The notes: generated from the letters alone by a model not told the origin. Positions 27,574 to 36,647 are shown, counted from the stretch's first letter. The stretch is 41,702 bases of DNA from Candidatus Anaerobiospirillum merdipullorum (GCA_018883895.1 JAHLFG010000009.1:1-41702); one strand, 5' to 3'. Numbers and translations: made by a program.

Positions 27574-28345
27574 TTTTGTTGCCTAACATTAAGTTTTCGC
27601 GGCTGGTGCCATAGATGCGCTCAATTAAGTTCTCAGTGAGATCTTTGGGGCTACCGTTGTAGACAATCGAGCCCTGGCACAGACCGATAATGCGATCGGA
27701 ATAATTAATTGCGGCGTCTAATTGATGGAGATTTACCATGCAGGCAATGCCGCGCTTGGCCGTCATCTCCTTAAGTAAGTCCATGATCACCTTGGCACTT
27801 GACGGATCAAGGGAGGCAATGGGCTCATCACACAGCAGTAATTTAGGATGCTGCATGATGGCGCGGGCGATACCTACACGCTGCTTTTGCCCGCCGGATA
27901 AATCCGAGGCGCGGTGATAGGCAAAGTCCTTAAGCCCCAGCTCCTCAAGTAAGGTTAAGGCCTCACGCTTATCTTCCTCGCGATAACGCCCTAACACCCC
28001 ATTGATGCCGCTCATATAGCCCAAACGGCCATGGAGTACGTTTTGCATTACCGACAGTTGCGCAACTAAATTATAGTTTTGGAAGATCATGCCAATCTTG
28101 CGGCGCTGCTTACGTAAAGCTGCTCCCTTTTGGCGTGAGATCTCCTCCCCATCGAGCCACACACTACCGGAAGTAATCGGAATTAATTGATTGACGGCGC
28201 GCAATAAGGTGGTCTTGCCCGAGCCGGAGGGCCCGATGATGGATACGAACTCTCCGGCATTAATCTCAAAGGAGACTGCTTTTAAAGCTAAGCGGCCCTT
28301 GGCATATTGTTTGCTGACGTCGTCAAATTTTAAGATAACGCTCAT
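27557..28345 (-). CDS. phnC: Phosphonate ABC transporter ATPase PhnC
   Basis: 262 aa. Walker A GPSGSGKTTLLRA, Q-loop MIFQNYNLVAQLSV, signature LSGGQKQRVGIARAI, Walker B LLLCDEPIASLD and the MVNLHQLDAA switch region are as in PhnC proteins. It energises uptake of alkylphosphonates bound by PhnD. Coupled to phnE by a 17-bp overlap. Confidence 0.93.
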   Translation of the reverse strand: MSVILKFDDVSKQYAKGRLALKAVSFEINAGEFVSIIGPSGSGKTTLLRAVNQLIPITSGSVWLDGEEISRQKGAALRKQRRKIGMIFQNYNLVAQLSVMQNVLHGRLGYMSGINGVLGRYREEDKREALTLLEELGLKDFAYHRASDLSGGQKQRVGIARAIMQHPKLLLCDEPIASLDPSSAKVIMDLLKEMTAKRGIACMVNLHQLDAAINYSDRIIGLCQGSIVYNGSPKDLTENLIERIYGTSRENLMLGNKNEAGS

Positions 28346-28366
28346 GCTCTTACCAACAATAGCTCA

Positions 28367-29266
28367 TTAAAAGTCATTGATAAGTTGGCTTAACTTGATG
28401 ATGGGCGCATAGTCATCCATGCTCGTCGGCACGAAACGGGCGTGCGGCAGCTTGATGACATCGCTAAAGTAAGCTTCATTGTCGTAATTGACCAAAAATT
28501 CCTTGACCTTGTCGCGAGTGGCGGCATCGACATGCTCGGCTACCACCATGCACTCGGCCGGAATCGGCGCGGACTCATGAATCACGCGCACCGCGTCTTG
28601 CGCGGCATTGCCATGGGCAATTTCGGAGGCCAAAATCTGATCGGAAATCGGGGCAATGTCGGCATCACCCTTAATCACCGCCTGCAGACCGGCCTGATGC
28701 GAGCCGGAGAAGCTGACGGCCTCAAAGAACTCGCCATTGGTGTGTAATTCTTCGGAGGTTAAGTGCTCATCGGGGAAGGCCTGCATGATTTCAGCAGTCG
28801 GGACTAAGTTGCCGGAAGTTGAACCCGGATCGACAAAGGCCATGGTCTTGCCCTTAAAGTCCTTAATGTCATTGATGTCATGATTGGCGCTATTGACGAT
28901 AAAGACCGAGTGATACACCGCCTTGCTCTTATCGCCGTCGGCTGCCTTCATCACAATCGGCTCAAGCTTAGTGCGGGTGATGCCTAAGGCTAAGGCCTGT
29001 GAGCCCATATAGGCCATATCGGCCTTGCCGGTGCGCAGCGCTTCGATAATGGCGTTGTAGTCGGTCGATAAGATTTCCTCTACCGGCATGCCCAAATAGG
29101 CGCTCAAATCCTTGGCCAGGCCCTGACGAGCATCGGCACTTTGAGTGGTGGACTCATTAGGCGCATAGGCAATGGTGAACACGCCATCGTCATCGGCAGC
29201 CAAAGCGGCGGTCATGGTGCAACCTGCCATCAGCGCGGCGGCAGCTAATTTAGTTAAAGTGTGCAT
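28367..29266 (-). CDS. phnD: Phosphonate-binding protein PhnD
   Basis: 299 aa with a signal peptide (MHTLTKLAAAALMAGCTMTAALA). MAGC could also act as a lipobox, though Met at -3 is unusual. The PhnD/SsuA fold is clear: YAPNESTTQSADARQGLAKD, DMAYMGSQAL, and FVDPGSTSGNLVPTAEI, the ligand-binding STSG segment. It captures phosphonates in the periplasm for PhnCE. Shine-Dalgarno AGAGGA lies upstream. Confidence 0.93.
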   Translation of the reverse strand: MHTLTKLAAAALMAGCTMTAALAADDDGVFTIAYAPNESTTQSADARQGLAKDLSAYLGMPVEEILSTDYNAIIEALRTGKADMAYMGSQALALGITRTKLEPIVMKAADGDKSKAVYHSVFIVNSANHDINDIKDFKGKTMAFVDPGSTSGNLVPTAEIMQAFPDEHLTSEELHTNGEFFEAVSFSGSHQAGLQAVIKGDADIAPISDQILASEIAHGNAAQDAVRVIHESAPIPAECMVVAEHVDAATRDKVKEFLVNYDNEAYFSDVIKLPHARFVPTSMDDYAPIIKLSQLINDF

Positions 29267-29292
29267 CTAGTTTTCCTCTTTTTTCTCTTTGA

Positions 29293-30423
29293 TTAATAAA
29301 TAGTGTGCAAAATTTGGGTGATGGTGGCGATATCTAAGTCCACCGGATTGTTGTCCGCCCGGCCCTTGGTAATGCATTGCGGGGCAATGGCGGCTAAATC
29401 TTCTTCTTTAGCTCCCCATAGAGACAAACGCGGTTTTATCTGCGCGCGCTCGAGTAAGGAGGTAATGCGGGCTTGCAACTCAGTCGCATCCTTAACGCGC
29501 AACGCCTGTAACAGCGGTTGCGGCTCCGGGATCGCTTTTAAATTGATGTTTAGTACCGGCGCTAATAACAAGCTGACCGCGACCCCATGCGGAATGTGAT
29601 AGTGCATGGTTAAAGGATAGGACAGCGAGTGACAGGCGGTAGTCTTGGTATTGCTAAAGGATAGTCCGGCTAGCAAGCTGCCTCTTGCCATCGCATCATG
29701 GGCGTTAAAATCATGGGCAAAGAGTCCATCAATATTTTCCATGATGGTGGCAATAGCCTCTAGGGCAAGACCGCGCGAGACAAAGTTACTCCCGCGAGCC
29801 CAATAGCTTTCAATGGCATGGGCGGCGGCATCTAAGGCCGACGAGACGGCCAAGGGTAACGGTAAAGTAGCCGATAAATTGGTATCGACTAAAGCTACCT
29901 TGGCATAATTAAGGGGGCTTTCCACCGAGCGCTTGACGTTTAACTCCGGATCCCAAATCGTTGCCCAGCAGGTCACTTCACTGCCGGTGCCGGCCGTGGT
30001 CGGAATACCAACCCACGGTAAAAATTGCGCGGCAAAGCTCTTGCTGGCAATGGCGGTGCGCAGCTCATCGACGTTATTGAGCTTAAGACCGTGAATGCAG
30101 CACAAAGACTTGGCCACATCGAGCACTGAGCCGCCGCCGATACCGACGATGGCGGCGATATTTAAGTTCACGCTTTGCTCATAGAGCGCCAACAGATCTT
30201 GCACCGACGGATTGGAGACGCTAAAAATGAGCGGGTGGACTTTAAGCCCATGCTCGCCTGCTATCAGGGCATTAATTACCGGGTCGTGTAGCACTTGCTC
30301 TGACCAGGCGATTAATAAAACCTCGCCTTGGGAGGCGACGCATAAGTTATGTAACACCTGCGGTAATTTTTCTAAGACGCCGGCGCCTTGATAAACTTCC
30401 ACCGGGTTGTAATAGTGCTGCAT
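29293..30423 (-). CDS. Phosphonate-associated iron-containing alcohol dehydrogenase
   Basis: 376 aa group III alcohol dehydrogenase. The N-terminal YYNPVEVYQGAGVL, the NAD(P)-binding GIGGGSVLDVAKS, and metal ligands in SALDAAAHAIESYWA (DxxxH), CHSLSYP and IPHG are visible. A subfamily starting with YYNPV is known from phosphonate gene clusters beside phnX; relatives reduce phosphonoacetaldehyde to 2-hydroxyethylphosphonate. Here it could oxidise 2-hydroxyethylphosphonate to feed PhnX, or reduce the acetaldehyde PhnX releases. It lies 2 bp after phnX. Direction and substrate are inference. Confidence 0.85.
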   Translation of the reverse strand: MQHYYNPVEVYQGAGVLEKLPQVLHNLCVASQGEVLLIAWSEQVLHDPVINALIAGEHGLKVHPLIFSVSNPSVQDLLALYEQSVNLNIAAIVGIGGGSVLDVAKSLCCIHGLKLNNVDELRTAIASKSFAAQFLPWVGIPTTAGTGSEVTCWATIWDPELNVKRSVESPLNYAKVALVDTNLSATLPLPLAVSSALDAAAHAIESYWARGSNFVSRGLALEAIATIMENIDGLFAHDFNAHDAMARGSLLAGLSFSNTKTTACHSLSYPLTMHYHIPHGVAVSLLLAPVLNINLKAIPEPQPLLQALRVKDATELQARITSLLERAQIKPRLSLWGAKEEDLAAIAPQCITKGRADNNPVDLDIATITQILHTIY

Positions 30424-30425
30424 GA

Positions 30426-31232
30426 TTAGTAGCTCCGCATGCCGTTAATGGCAGCCACTAAGGACGGTAATTGGGTAATGCTGTCAAGCACAAAGTCCGC
30501 ACCCGCTTCCTTATACCGGGCGGCGGCGGCCTGCTTGCTCGCCTTTAATTCATCTGCCGGCAGGGCGCGATATTCTTCTTCACTGCTAAAGCCCAAAATA
30601 TTCGAGCCTTGTAATAAACCGACACTTAAAGCACCGGCATGCTTGCCCTCTAAGACATCGGCAATGGTGTCACCGACCTTTAAGACCGCACGCGGCGGGA
30701 AGACGTTTAAACGGCGCATGCACTCAAAGAGCATATAGGGAGCAGGGCGCCCAACGCCGCCCACCACATCCGGCGTTACCACGCAATCGGGGCAATAGCC
30801 ATGCGCTTTGGCAGTCGGAAGCACCTGCTCCATCATCTTGGAGTTGTATCCGGTGGTCGAGCCAATCTTAATGCCCTGCGCACGTAAGGCGCTTACCGTC
30901 TCCACCACCCCGGCTAAAGGAGCGGCACGGTCAGCTACGACCTTAAATAAGGTGTCTTCAAATTCTTCATAGAGGGTATTGATATCCTCTTCGGTGGCTT
31001 CACGCGCATATTGGGCCTGCCACTGCTCTTTGGCCGTCTCTAAGGACAGTAAGGAGCGAATATGGGCCTTTTTCTCCAGGCCCATCGGGCCATTAATTTG
31101 TGCGGCCGTTAACTTCACGCCATGTTGTGCAAAGACTTGGGCAAAGACCGCGCTCGGGGCATGCGAGCCATAGTCGACGGTAGTGCCGGCCCAGTCAAAG
31201 ATCACGGCGGCGATAGATAAGTTCTTGTGCAT
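30426..31232 (-). CDS. phnX: Phosphonoacetaldehyde hydrolase (phosphonatase)
   Basis: 268 aa HAD enzyme cleaving the C-P bond of phosphonoacetaldehyde to acetaldehyde and phosphate. The phosphonatase-specific nucleophile motif is FDWAGTTVDYGS (D13), and the Schiff-base lysine is K54 in PMGLEKKAH. STTGYNSKMM and KVGDTIADVLEGKHAG supply the remaining HAD motifs. First gene of the operon with the iron dehydrogenase and PhnDCEE. The transaminase PhnW, which usually supplies its substrate, is not in this window. Confidence 0.93.
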   Translation of the reverse strand: MHKNLSIAAVIFDWAGTTVDYGSHAPSAVFAQVFAQHGVKLTAAQINGPMGLEKKAHIRSLLSLETAKEQWQAQYAREATEEDINTLYEEFEDTLFKVVADRAAPLAGVVETVSALRAQGIKIGSTTGYNSKMMEQVLPTAKAHGYCPDCVVTPDVVGGVGRPAPYMLFECMRRLNVFPPRAVLKVGDTIADVLEGKHAGALSVGLLQGSNILGFSSEEEYRALPADELKASKQAAAARYKEAGADFVLDSITQLPSLVAAINGMRSY

Positions 31233-31258
31233 AAAAATACCTATGAGTGTGTAAGTTG

Positions 31259-31277
31259 TTTTGCTTTATTTTGCTTT
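31259..31277 (-). promoter_or_regulatory. Tandem TTTTGCTTT repeats upstream of phnX (candidate DeoR operator)
   Basis: TTTTGCTTT occurs at 31259-31267 and 31269-31277, one helical turn apart, and once more at 31446-31454 near the end of the deoR gene. DeoR-family repressors commonly bind short direct repeats with about 10-bp spacing. A possible minus-strand promoter (TTGTTT, 18 bp, TATACT) lies just upstream, so bound repressor would block transcription. Inference only. Confidence 0.35.
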
Positions 31278-31336
31278 GTTGAGTGCAGTATATCGAAGAC
31301 AAAACAGCACAAACAAGCATGATTTGACGAAGAATT

Positions 31337-31354
31337 GGTGAAGTTTGTGTAAAG
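31337..31354 (-). promoter_or_regulatory. Motif shared with the second importer operon upstream region
   Basis: GGTGAAGTTTGTGTAAAG, similar to the site at 25860-25876. It lies about 100 bp upstream of the phnX start in the minus direction, so it could be an activator site. The remainder of 31233-31476 is AT-rich and holds no gene. Confidence 0.28.
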
Positions 31355-31476
31355 TGGCTTTATATAGAAGTTCTGTTAAATTAATTAGATAAAAGATAAA
31401 GTGCATTAAGTTAGCCGCAATGCAGGCCAGAGTATGCTTGCGGTATTTTGCTTTAAAGGTGGGTTTATCTTGCGGC

Positions 31477-32226
31477 CTATTGCAGTTTTAGTCCGGCCTT
31501 TTGTAAGCTTCCGGCGTGACTGAGATCGTCACTTATCAGCACATCGACCTCATCCAGTGCCAAAACCTTACGCTTGGAGAGCTTATTAAATTTACTGCCA
31601 TCCATCACCGCCACCACTTGCTTGGAGTTGCGCGCCAGCAGTTGAATTATCGGGATCTCATTTAAGCGAAAGTCGGTAAAGCCTTCACTTACATTGACCG
31701 CATTTAACGATAAAAAGGCCAGATCAGGGATATAGGCATCAAATTCCTGCACGCATTGCGCGCCATAGGACGAGCGCTCCAATCTATCGACGCTACCGCC
31801 GATGGCAATTAAGTTAATGTAGGCGTTTTGCATCAAGATGCTCAGCGCCGCGTAATTATTGGTCACCACGGTAAAGGGAAAGCTTAATTGCACCAGCTCT
31901 TGGGAGAGCACGGTATTGGTAGTGCCGGAATTGAGCGCCACAATATCGCCCTCTTGCACCAAGTGGCAGGCTTTGCGTGCCGCAATGCGTTTTTGCTCGG
32001 CATGTACAATTTCGCGGCCGGCAAAACTGGCAAAAGAGAGCACGGTATCGGGCAGGCAGGCACCGCCACGCACGTATTTAACCAAGCCCTCTTGCTCCAT
32101 ATTTTTTAAATCGCGCCTGACCGTATCCACTGAAATTTGCAAGGCGCGACTTAAATCCGCCACCTTGACGGACTGCCCTAATTGGAGGGCCTTTAAGATA
32201 TAGTCAACGCGCTGGGGGTATAACAT
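31477..32226 (-). CDS. DeoR/GlpR-family transcriptional regulator
   Basis: 249 aa. An N-terminal HTH (SVKVADLSRALQISVDTVRR followed by DLKNMEQEGLVKYVRGGA) precedes the DeoR sensor domain with GDIVALNSGTTN and VVTNNYAA. DeoR regulators usually sense phosphorylated small molecules. It lies 244 bp upstream of phnX in the same orientation and 16 bp downstream of dnaE, so it may be transcribed from dnaE, from its own promoter, or both. Control of the phosphonate operons is a reasonable inference, with phosphonoacetaldehyde or a phosphonate as possible ligand. Confidence 0.9.
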   Translation of the reverse strand: MLYPQRVDYILKALQLGQSVKVADLSRALQISVDTVRRDLKNMEQEGLVKYVRGGACLPDTVLSFASFAGREIVHAEQKRIAARKACHLVQEGDIVALNSGTTNTVLSQELVQLSFPFTVVTNNYAALSILMQNAYINLIAIGGSVDRLERSSYGAQCVQEFDAYIPDLAFLSLNAVNVSEGFTDFRLNEIPIIQLLARNSKQVVAVMDGSKFNKLSKRKVLALDEVDVLISDDLSHAGSLQKAGLKLQ

Positions 32227-32242
32227 GAGCTCTCCTTAACAC

Positions 32243-35200
32243 TTAAGCGCTTTGGGCGTAACTTACCGTTACCGCATCGGTCCCGGCGGCATCACGAATG
32301 CCGTCGATCAGCTCATCGCAGGGGTCAAGCCTAAAATGGCGATGAAGCGGGAGAATTAAACAATTTTGATATAGAAGCTGTAAACGACAACCCGGCACCG
32401 GCTCATTGGGCGGGGGATTGCCAGACAAGAGCGCCTGTTGCCGGCGCTGTAATAAGGGCGCTAAGGCAATTAAATGCGTTTGCAATAAATGGATAATCTG
32501 CGGTCCCTTGGTGGCAACTACTTGCTCACTGAGGCGGATGATTAAACTGCTAGCATGGGCGCGACGTAAGGACTCTAAGCTTTCAAGTTTGCGCACGCGC
32601 AGGCGGGGAAAAGGACTGTCTTCACTGATGGACAACAGCCCATTGACAATGAGCACCAAGGGCGGCGGGGCATAATGCTCGCCGGCTACAGACTCCTGGC
32701 GCGCAAGCTCTTCTTCACGCACGGCTAAAATTTGCTGATAGTTTTCGGCTGCATTACCGTACAGCGCCAGCTCCAATTGTGAGGTGCCATCATCTAAGGT
32801 GAGAATATAGAATTTGTGGCCGTCGTTTTTGGACACGCGCTCATTAGAATTGATGACCACCCCGCAAATGGTGGTGTCATTTGGTCTATCCGGGGCGCCG
32901 GGGCGTAAATTATCCAAGGTGGTGCGCACAAAGAAGTTAAGCTCCCCGCGATAGGCATTGATGGGATGGCCGGACAGATAAAGCCCGAGCACGCTCTTTT
33001 CCAAGCTTAAACGATAGTTGTCAGAAAACTCCGGTACTTGCACTAAAGCAGGCTTAGTGACGCTGTTGTCATTTAACGTAGCAAAGAGATCAAGTTGCCC
33101 GGAGCTACTGTCATCTTCCATGCGCTGTGCGTATTTTATGGCATTAGTAATGGAGGCCAGCATTTGCGCGCGCGAGGGGCATAATCTATCGAGCGCGCCG
33201 CTCATGATTAAGGCCTCTAAGTTCTTTTTATTGGCAAAATTACTGCCAATCTGATAGACAAAGTCATAAAAGTCGCTAAAGCCGCCGTTTTCCTCACGCA
33301 CTTTAACTAAATGGGCGCAAAAGTCCTCACCGATGCCCTTGACCGCGCCGATGCCATAGACAATTTCCCCGGCTTCATTGACGCAAAAATCAAAGCGCCC
33401 GCAGGTGACATCCGGCGGATTGACCTTAATCTTGAGGCGATGACATTCGGCAATATAGGACACTAGCTTTTCGGTGCGCTGCCGGTCGGCGGTCATCATG
33501 GCGGCCAAAAATTCGGCCGGATAATGGACCTTAAGCCACAAGGTCCACCACGCTACTAGCGCATAGGCAGCGGAGTGGGACTTATTAAAGCCGTATTCGG
33601 CAAACATCTCCACTTGGTCAAAGATCTTCATCGCAATGACCGGATCTTTGCCCTTTTTAATCGCACCTTCTTTAAATACCGAGCGCTGACCTGCCATCTC
33701 AGCTGGGTTTTTCTTACCCATCGCACGGCGCAAAATATCCGCGCCGCCCAAGCTGTAGCCGGCTAAGACCTGCGCAATCTGCATTACCTGCTCTTGATAG
33801 ACGATAACGCCGTAGGTGGAGTCCAAGATGGGCTTTAAGTCCAAGTCTTGGAAATCAGGTGAGGGGTAACTGACCTCTTCCTTACCATGCTTGCGTTGCA
33901 CAAAGTGATCGACCATGCCGCTTTTAATCGGGCCGGGGCGATAGAGCGCCACCAAGGCGATAAGATCGTCAAAGCGGTCAGGTTGCATCTGTCCGATAAG
34001 TTTGCGCATGCCAGCGGATTCCAATTGGAAGACGGCGGTGGTGTGGCCTTGCTGTAACATCTCAAAGGAGGCCTTGTCAGCATAGGGCACCGCGTGAATG
34101 TCCACTAAGGGCTGATGTAGCCGCTTTTTCTTGTCATTGATCATCACCAAGGCATCATCAATGATAGTAAGGGTGGTAAGTCCCAAGAAGTCAAATTTCA
34201 CTAAGCCGGCATGCTCGACATCTTTTTTGTCAAATTGGGTAATCGAGTTGCCATCGGAATCGAGCATTAACGGGGTAAATTCAGCCGTACGGGTGGGAGA
34301 TATCACCACGCCGGCGGCATGTTTGCCGATATTGCGAATGACTCCCTCAAGACGCATGGCAATATGAATGAGCTCCACGCGTTGCTTGTCATCATTGGCC
34401 TTGGCCTGTTCATATAAAGCAAGGAAATCCGGAGCCTCGGACGGGCAGGGATTGCCCTTTTTATCAAAGCCCATCGCCGCCCTAAAGGAAAGTCCGGGTT
34501 GGGTCGGCAGCATCTTGGCAACAAAATCCACCGCGCCATAGCCCATGCCTAAGGCCCGTCCGGTATCCTTAATGGCAGCTTTAGGGGCCATGGTGCCAAA
34601 GGTGGCAATTTGCGAGACAGCGTCATTGCCATAGCGCGAGCGTACATGATCAAGCGTGCGTTCACGGCGGCGCTGACAGAAGTCAACGTCAAAGTCCGGC
34701 ATGGACACACGCTCAGGGTTTAAAAAGCGCTCGAACAGCAGGTCAAAGGCCATGGGGTCAAAGTCGGTAATTTTAAGCGAGTAGGCAACAAGAGAGCCGC
34801 CACCTGAGCCACGGCCCGGGCCTACCGGCACCCCATGATCTTTGGACCATTGAATAAATTCCATCACGATGAGGAAGTAGCCCGGGAAATCCATCTTGAT
34901 GATCACATCAAGCTCAGTTTCCAAACGCGCTTCATATTTGGGGCGCTGTTTTTCCCGCTCCTTTTCATCCGGGTAGAGAAAGGCCAAACGCTCTTCTAAG
35001 CCTTCATGGGCCTTTTGACGCAAACAGTCGGCCGGGGAGAGATCACCGGTGGGGTAATGCGGCAGACGCGGGTGATCAAGTTCAAGCTCAATATTGCACC
35101 GCTCAGCAATGGCGCGGGTATTGGCAATGGCCTCGGGCAAGTCGGCAAAGAGCGCTTGCATTTGCGCGGGGGTTTTAAAGTATTGCTCACGTGAGTATTC

Positions 35201-35944
35201 CCGTGCAATTTCCTTATTGCCACGCTGACAGCCACGCTGAATCGAGACGCGCACATCATGAATCTCATAGTCAGAAAAGCCGTCTTCAGGCACATTATCC
35301 GGGCCATATAAGAAGACGCTGTCATTGACTGCCGCCGGGGCAATGCCATAACGCAGACAGGCATCTAAAGCAAAATTTTCAAATTCCGCCTCGCCTACGC
35401 GTCCGGCACGGGTGATTTCAAAGACCAAGCGATCGCCAAAGTGTTGTTGATAAAAGGCAATGCGCTCTTCAAGGGCGCGTTGATTGCGGGCCTGATAGAG
35501 TTTGGCAATATCGCTGCGAAAGCCAATTAGGGCTATCAGACCTTGAGAGAATTTGGCCAATTCATCTAAATTGGTGGCGGCATTAAAGGCCCCAGCATCG
35601 GAACGTAGCCAGGCATTGGAAAGAATGTCATATAAATTTTGTTTGCCCACACGATCCATGGCCAAGAGGGTGATGCGCGATTCAATGGGGGCGCTACCTG
35701 CACTCCTAGTTTCACGTAAGGTGACCTCAGCGCCCATGATGGGTTTGATGCCGGCGGCCTTGCAGGCAGAATAAAACTTAATAAAACCGCAAATATTGTT
35801 TAAGTCGGTTAAGGCTAAGGCCGGGATCTTGAGCGCAGCGGCACGTTTGACAATGGCCTCGACACTTTGTAGCCCATCTAAAATGGAATAATCCGAGTGC
35901 AGATGCAATGGGATATAACAGGGAGCGCTTGCTTGCATGAACAT
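32243..35944 (-). CDS. dnaE: DNA polymerase III alpha subunit
   Basis: This is the replicative polymerase, 1233 aa (E. coli 1160). An N-terminal PHP domain (PLHLHSDYSILDGL) is followed by the C-family polymerase core with the catalytic aspartates in MPDFDVDFCQRRRERT, and GPGRGSGGGSLVAYSL. The internal clamp-binding motif is QLDLF at residues 950-954, which matches the consensus better than QADMF of E. coli. An OB domain (TTICGVVINSNERVS) and a long tail follow. Two ATGs (35944 and 35938) are possible; AAGGA lies close to the first. deoR follows after 16 bp. Confidence 0.95.
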   Translation of the reverse strand: MFMQASAPCYIPLHLHSDYSILDGLQSVEAIVKRAAALKIPALALTDLNNICGFIKFYSACKAAGIKPIMGAEVTLRETRSAGSAPIESRITLLAMDRVGKQNLYDILSNAWLRSDAGAFNAATNLDELAKFSQGLIALIGFRSDIAKLYQARNQRALEERIAFYQQHFGDRLVFEITRAGRVGEAEFENFALDACLRYGIAPAAVNDSVFLYGPDNVPEDGFSDYEIHDVRVSIQRGCQRGNKEIAREYSREQYFKTPAQMQALFADLPEAIANTRAIAERCNIELELDHPRLPHYPTGDLSPADCLRQKAHEGLEERLAFLYPDEKEREKQRPKYEARLETELDVIIKMDFPGYFLIVMEFIQWSKDHGVPVGPGRGSGGGSLVAYSLKITDFDPMAFDLLFERFLNPERVSMPDFDVDFCQRRRERTLDHVRSRYGNDAVSQIATFGTMAPKAAIKDTGRALGMGYGAVDFVAKMLPTQPGLSFRAAMGFDKKGNPCPSEAPDFLALYEQAKANDDKQRVELIHIAMRLEGVIRNIGKHAAGVVISPTRTAEFTPLMLDSDGNSITQFDKKDVEHAGLVKFDFLGLTTLTIIDDALVMINDKKKRLHQPLVDIHAVPYADKASFEMLQQGHTTAVFQLESAGMRKLIGQMQPDRFDDLIALVALYRPGPIKSGMVDHFVQRKHGKEEVSYPSPDFQDLDLKPILDSTYGVIVYQEQVMQIAQVLAGYSLGGADILRRAMGKKNPAEMAGQRSVFKEGAIKKGKDPVIAMKIFDQVEMFAEYGFNKSHSAAYALVAWWTLWLKVHYPAEFLAAMMTADRQRTEKLVSYIAECHRLKIKVNPPDVTCGRFDFCVNEAGEIVYGIGAVKGIGEDFCAHLVKVREENGGFSDFYDFVYQIGSNFANKKNLEALIMSGALDRLCPSRAQMLASITNAIKYAQRMEDDSSSGQLDLFATLNDNSVTKPALVQVPEFSDNYRLSLEKSVLGLYLSGHPINAYRGELNFFVRTTLDNLRPGAPDRPNDTTICGVVINSNERVSKNDGHKFYILTLDDGTSQLELALYGNAAENYQQILAVREEELARQESVAGEHYAPPPLVLIVNGLLSISEDSPFPRLRVRKLESLESLRRAHASSLIIRLSEQVVATKGPQIIHLLQTHLIALAPLLQRRQQALLSGNPPPNEPVPGCRLQLLYQNCLILPLHRHFRLDPCDELIDGIRDAAGTDAVTVSYAQSA

Positions 35945-35968
35945 CTTTCCTTAAGACTTATTAAGAAT

Positions 35969-35997
35969 ATTCTAAAGGAAAAGTGAAGCTATGCTAA
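35969..35997 (-). promoter_or_regulatory. Possible dnaE promoter
   Basis: On the minus strand, TTAGCA (35992-35997) and TAGAAT (35969-35974) are spaced by 17 bp. The -35 match is only four of six. It lies about 25 bp upstream of the dnaE start. Confidence 0.4.
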
Positions 35998-36092
35998 AAA
36001 ACTTAGGCGTAGCTCACAGAAAAACTAAGGTAATGGGGCGTCTTGCGCCCGGGCGGGGAAGTGGACTTTGCCCCAAGGAGCAGACGATTTTT

Positions 36093-36101
36093 TGCTAAAA
36101 T
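36093..36101 (+). promoter_or_regulatory. Possible extended -10 promoter of the purE operon
   Basis: TGCTAAAAT is an extended -10 element (TG-n-TAAAAT); no good -35 is seen. Upstream lie two GC-rich hairpins, GGGCG/CGCCC at 36036-36050, and GGGG..CCCC around 36055-36074. No PurR box was recognised. Confidence 0.35.
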
Positions 36102-36140
36102 ATGGCCTTTAACTTTCAGGTGTTTTTTAAGGAGATAATC

Positions 36141-36647
36141 ATGGCACGTTTTGTCACCATTATGATGGGCTCAGATTCTGATCTGCCTTTAGTGGAAAAT
36201 ACGATTAATGTTTTAAAGAGCTTTGCCATTGAGACGCGCGTGCGCGTCGCCTCCGCGCACCGTACCCCCGATGAGGCCGCCGCCATTGTGCAGCAGGCTG
36301 AAGCTGAAGGTTGCCAGGTCTTTATTTGTGCCGCCGGCTTAGCCGCCCATTTGGCCGGTGCCGTGGCTGCCCGTACCACCCGTCCGGTGATCGGTATTCC
36401 GGTTGACGGCGGTCCGTTAAATGGTGTTGATGCGCTGTATTCCACCGTGCAGATGCCAGGTGGCATTCCGGTGGCTACTGTCGCTATCGGCAAGGCCGGA
36501 GCTAAGAACGCAGGATTTTTGGCCGCCCAAATTATGGCGCTGTCTGATCCTGAGCTTGACGCCAAGGTCAAGGCCGATCGCAAGCAGGCTGCTGCTGCCG
36601 TGGTTGCCAAGGATAAGGCGCTGCAGGACAAGCTGAATGCTCAATAA
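36141..36647 (+). CDS. purE: N5-carboxyaminoimidazole ribonucleotide mutase PurE
   Basis: 168 aa enzyme of purine biosynthesis converting N5-CAIR to CAIR. MMGSDSDLPLV, VASAHRTPDEA (active-site His), AAGLAAHLAGAVAA and STVQMPGGIPVATVAIGKAG are typical of class I PurE. ATG 36141 has AAGGAG upstream; an upstream ATG at 36102 is rejected because it precedes this site and adds non-conserved residues. No purK follows, unlike E. coli; instead tsaC overlaps by 11 bp. The C-terminus is Lys/Ala-rich. Confidence 0.93.
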   Translation: MARFVTIMMGSDSDLPLVENTINVLKSFAIETRVRVASAHRTPDEAAAIVQQAEAEGCQVFICAAGLAAHLAGAVAARTTRPVIGIPVDGGPLNGVDALYSTVQMPGGIPVATVAIGKAGAKNAGFLAAQIMALSDPELDAKVKADRKQAAAAVVAKDKALQDKLNAQ

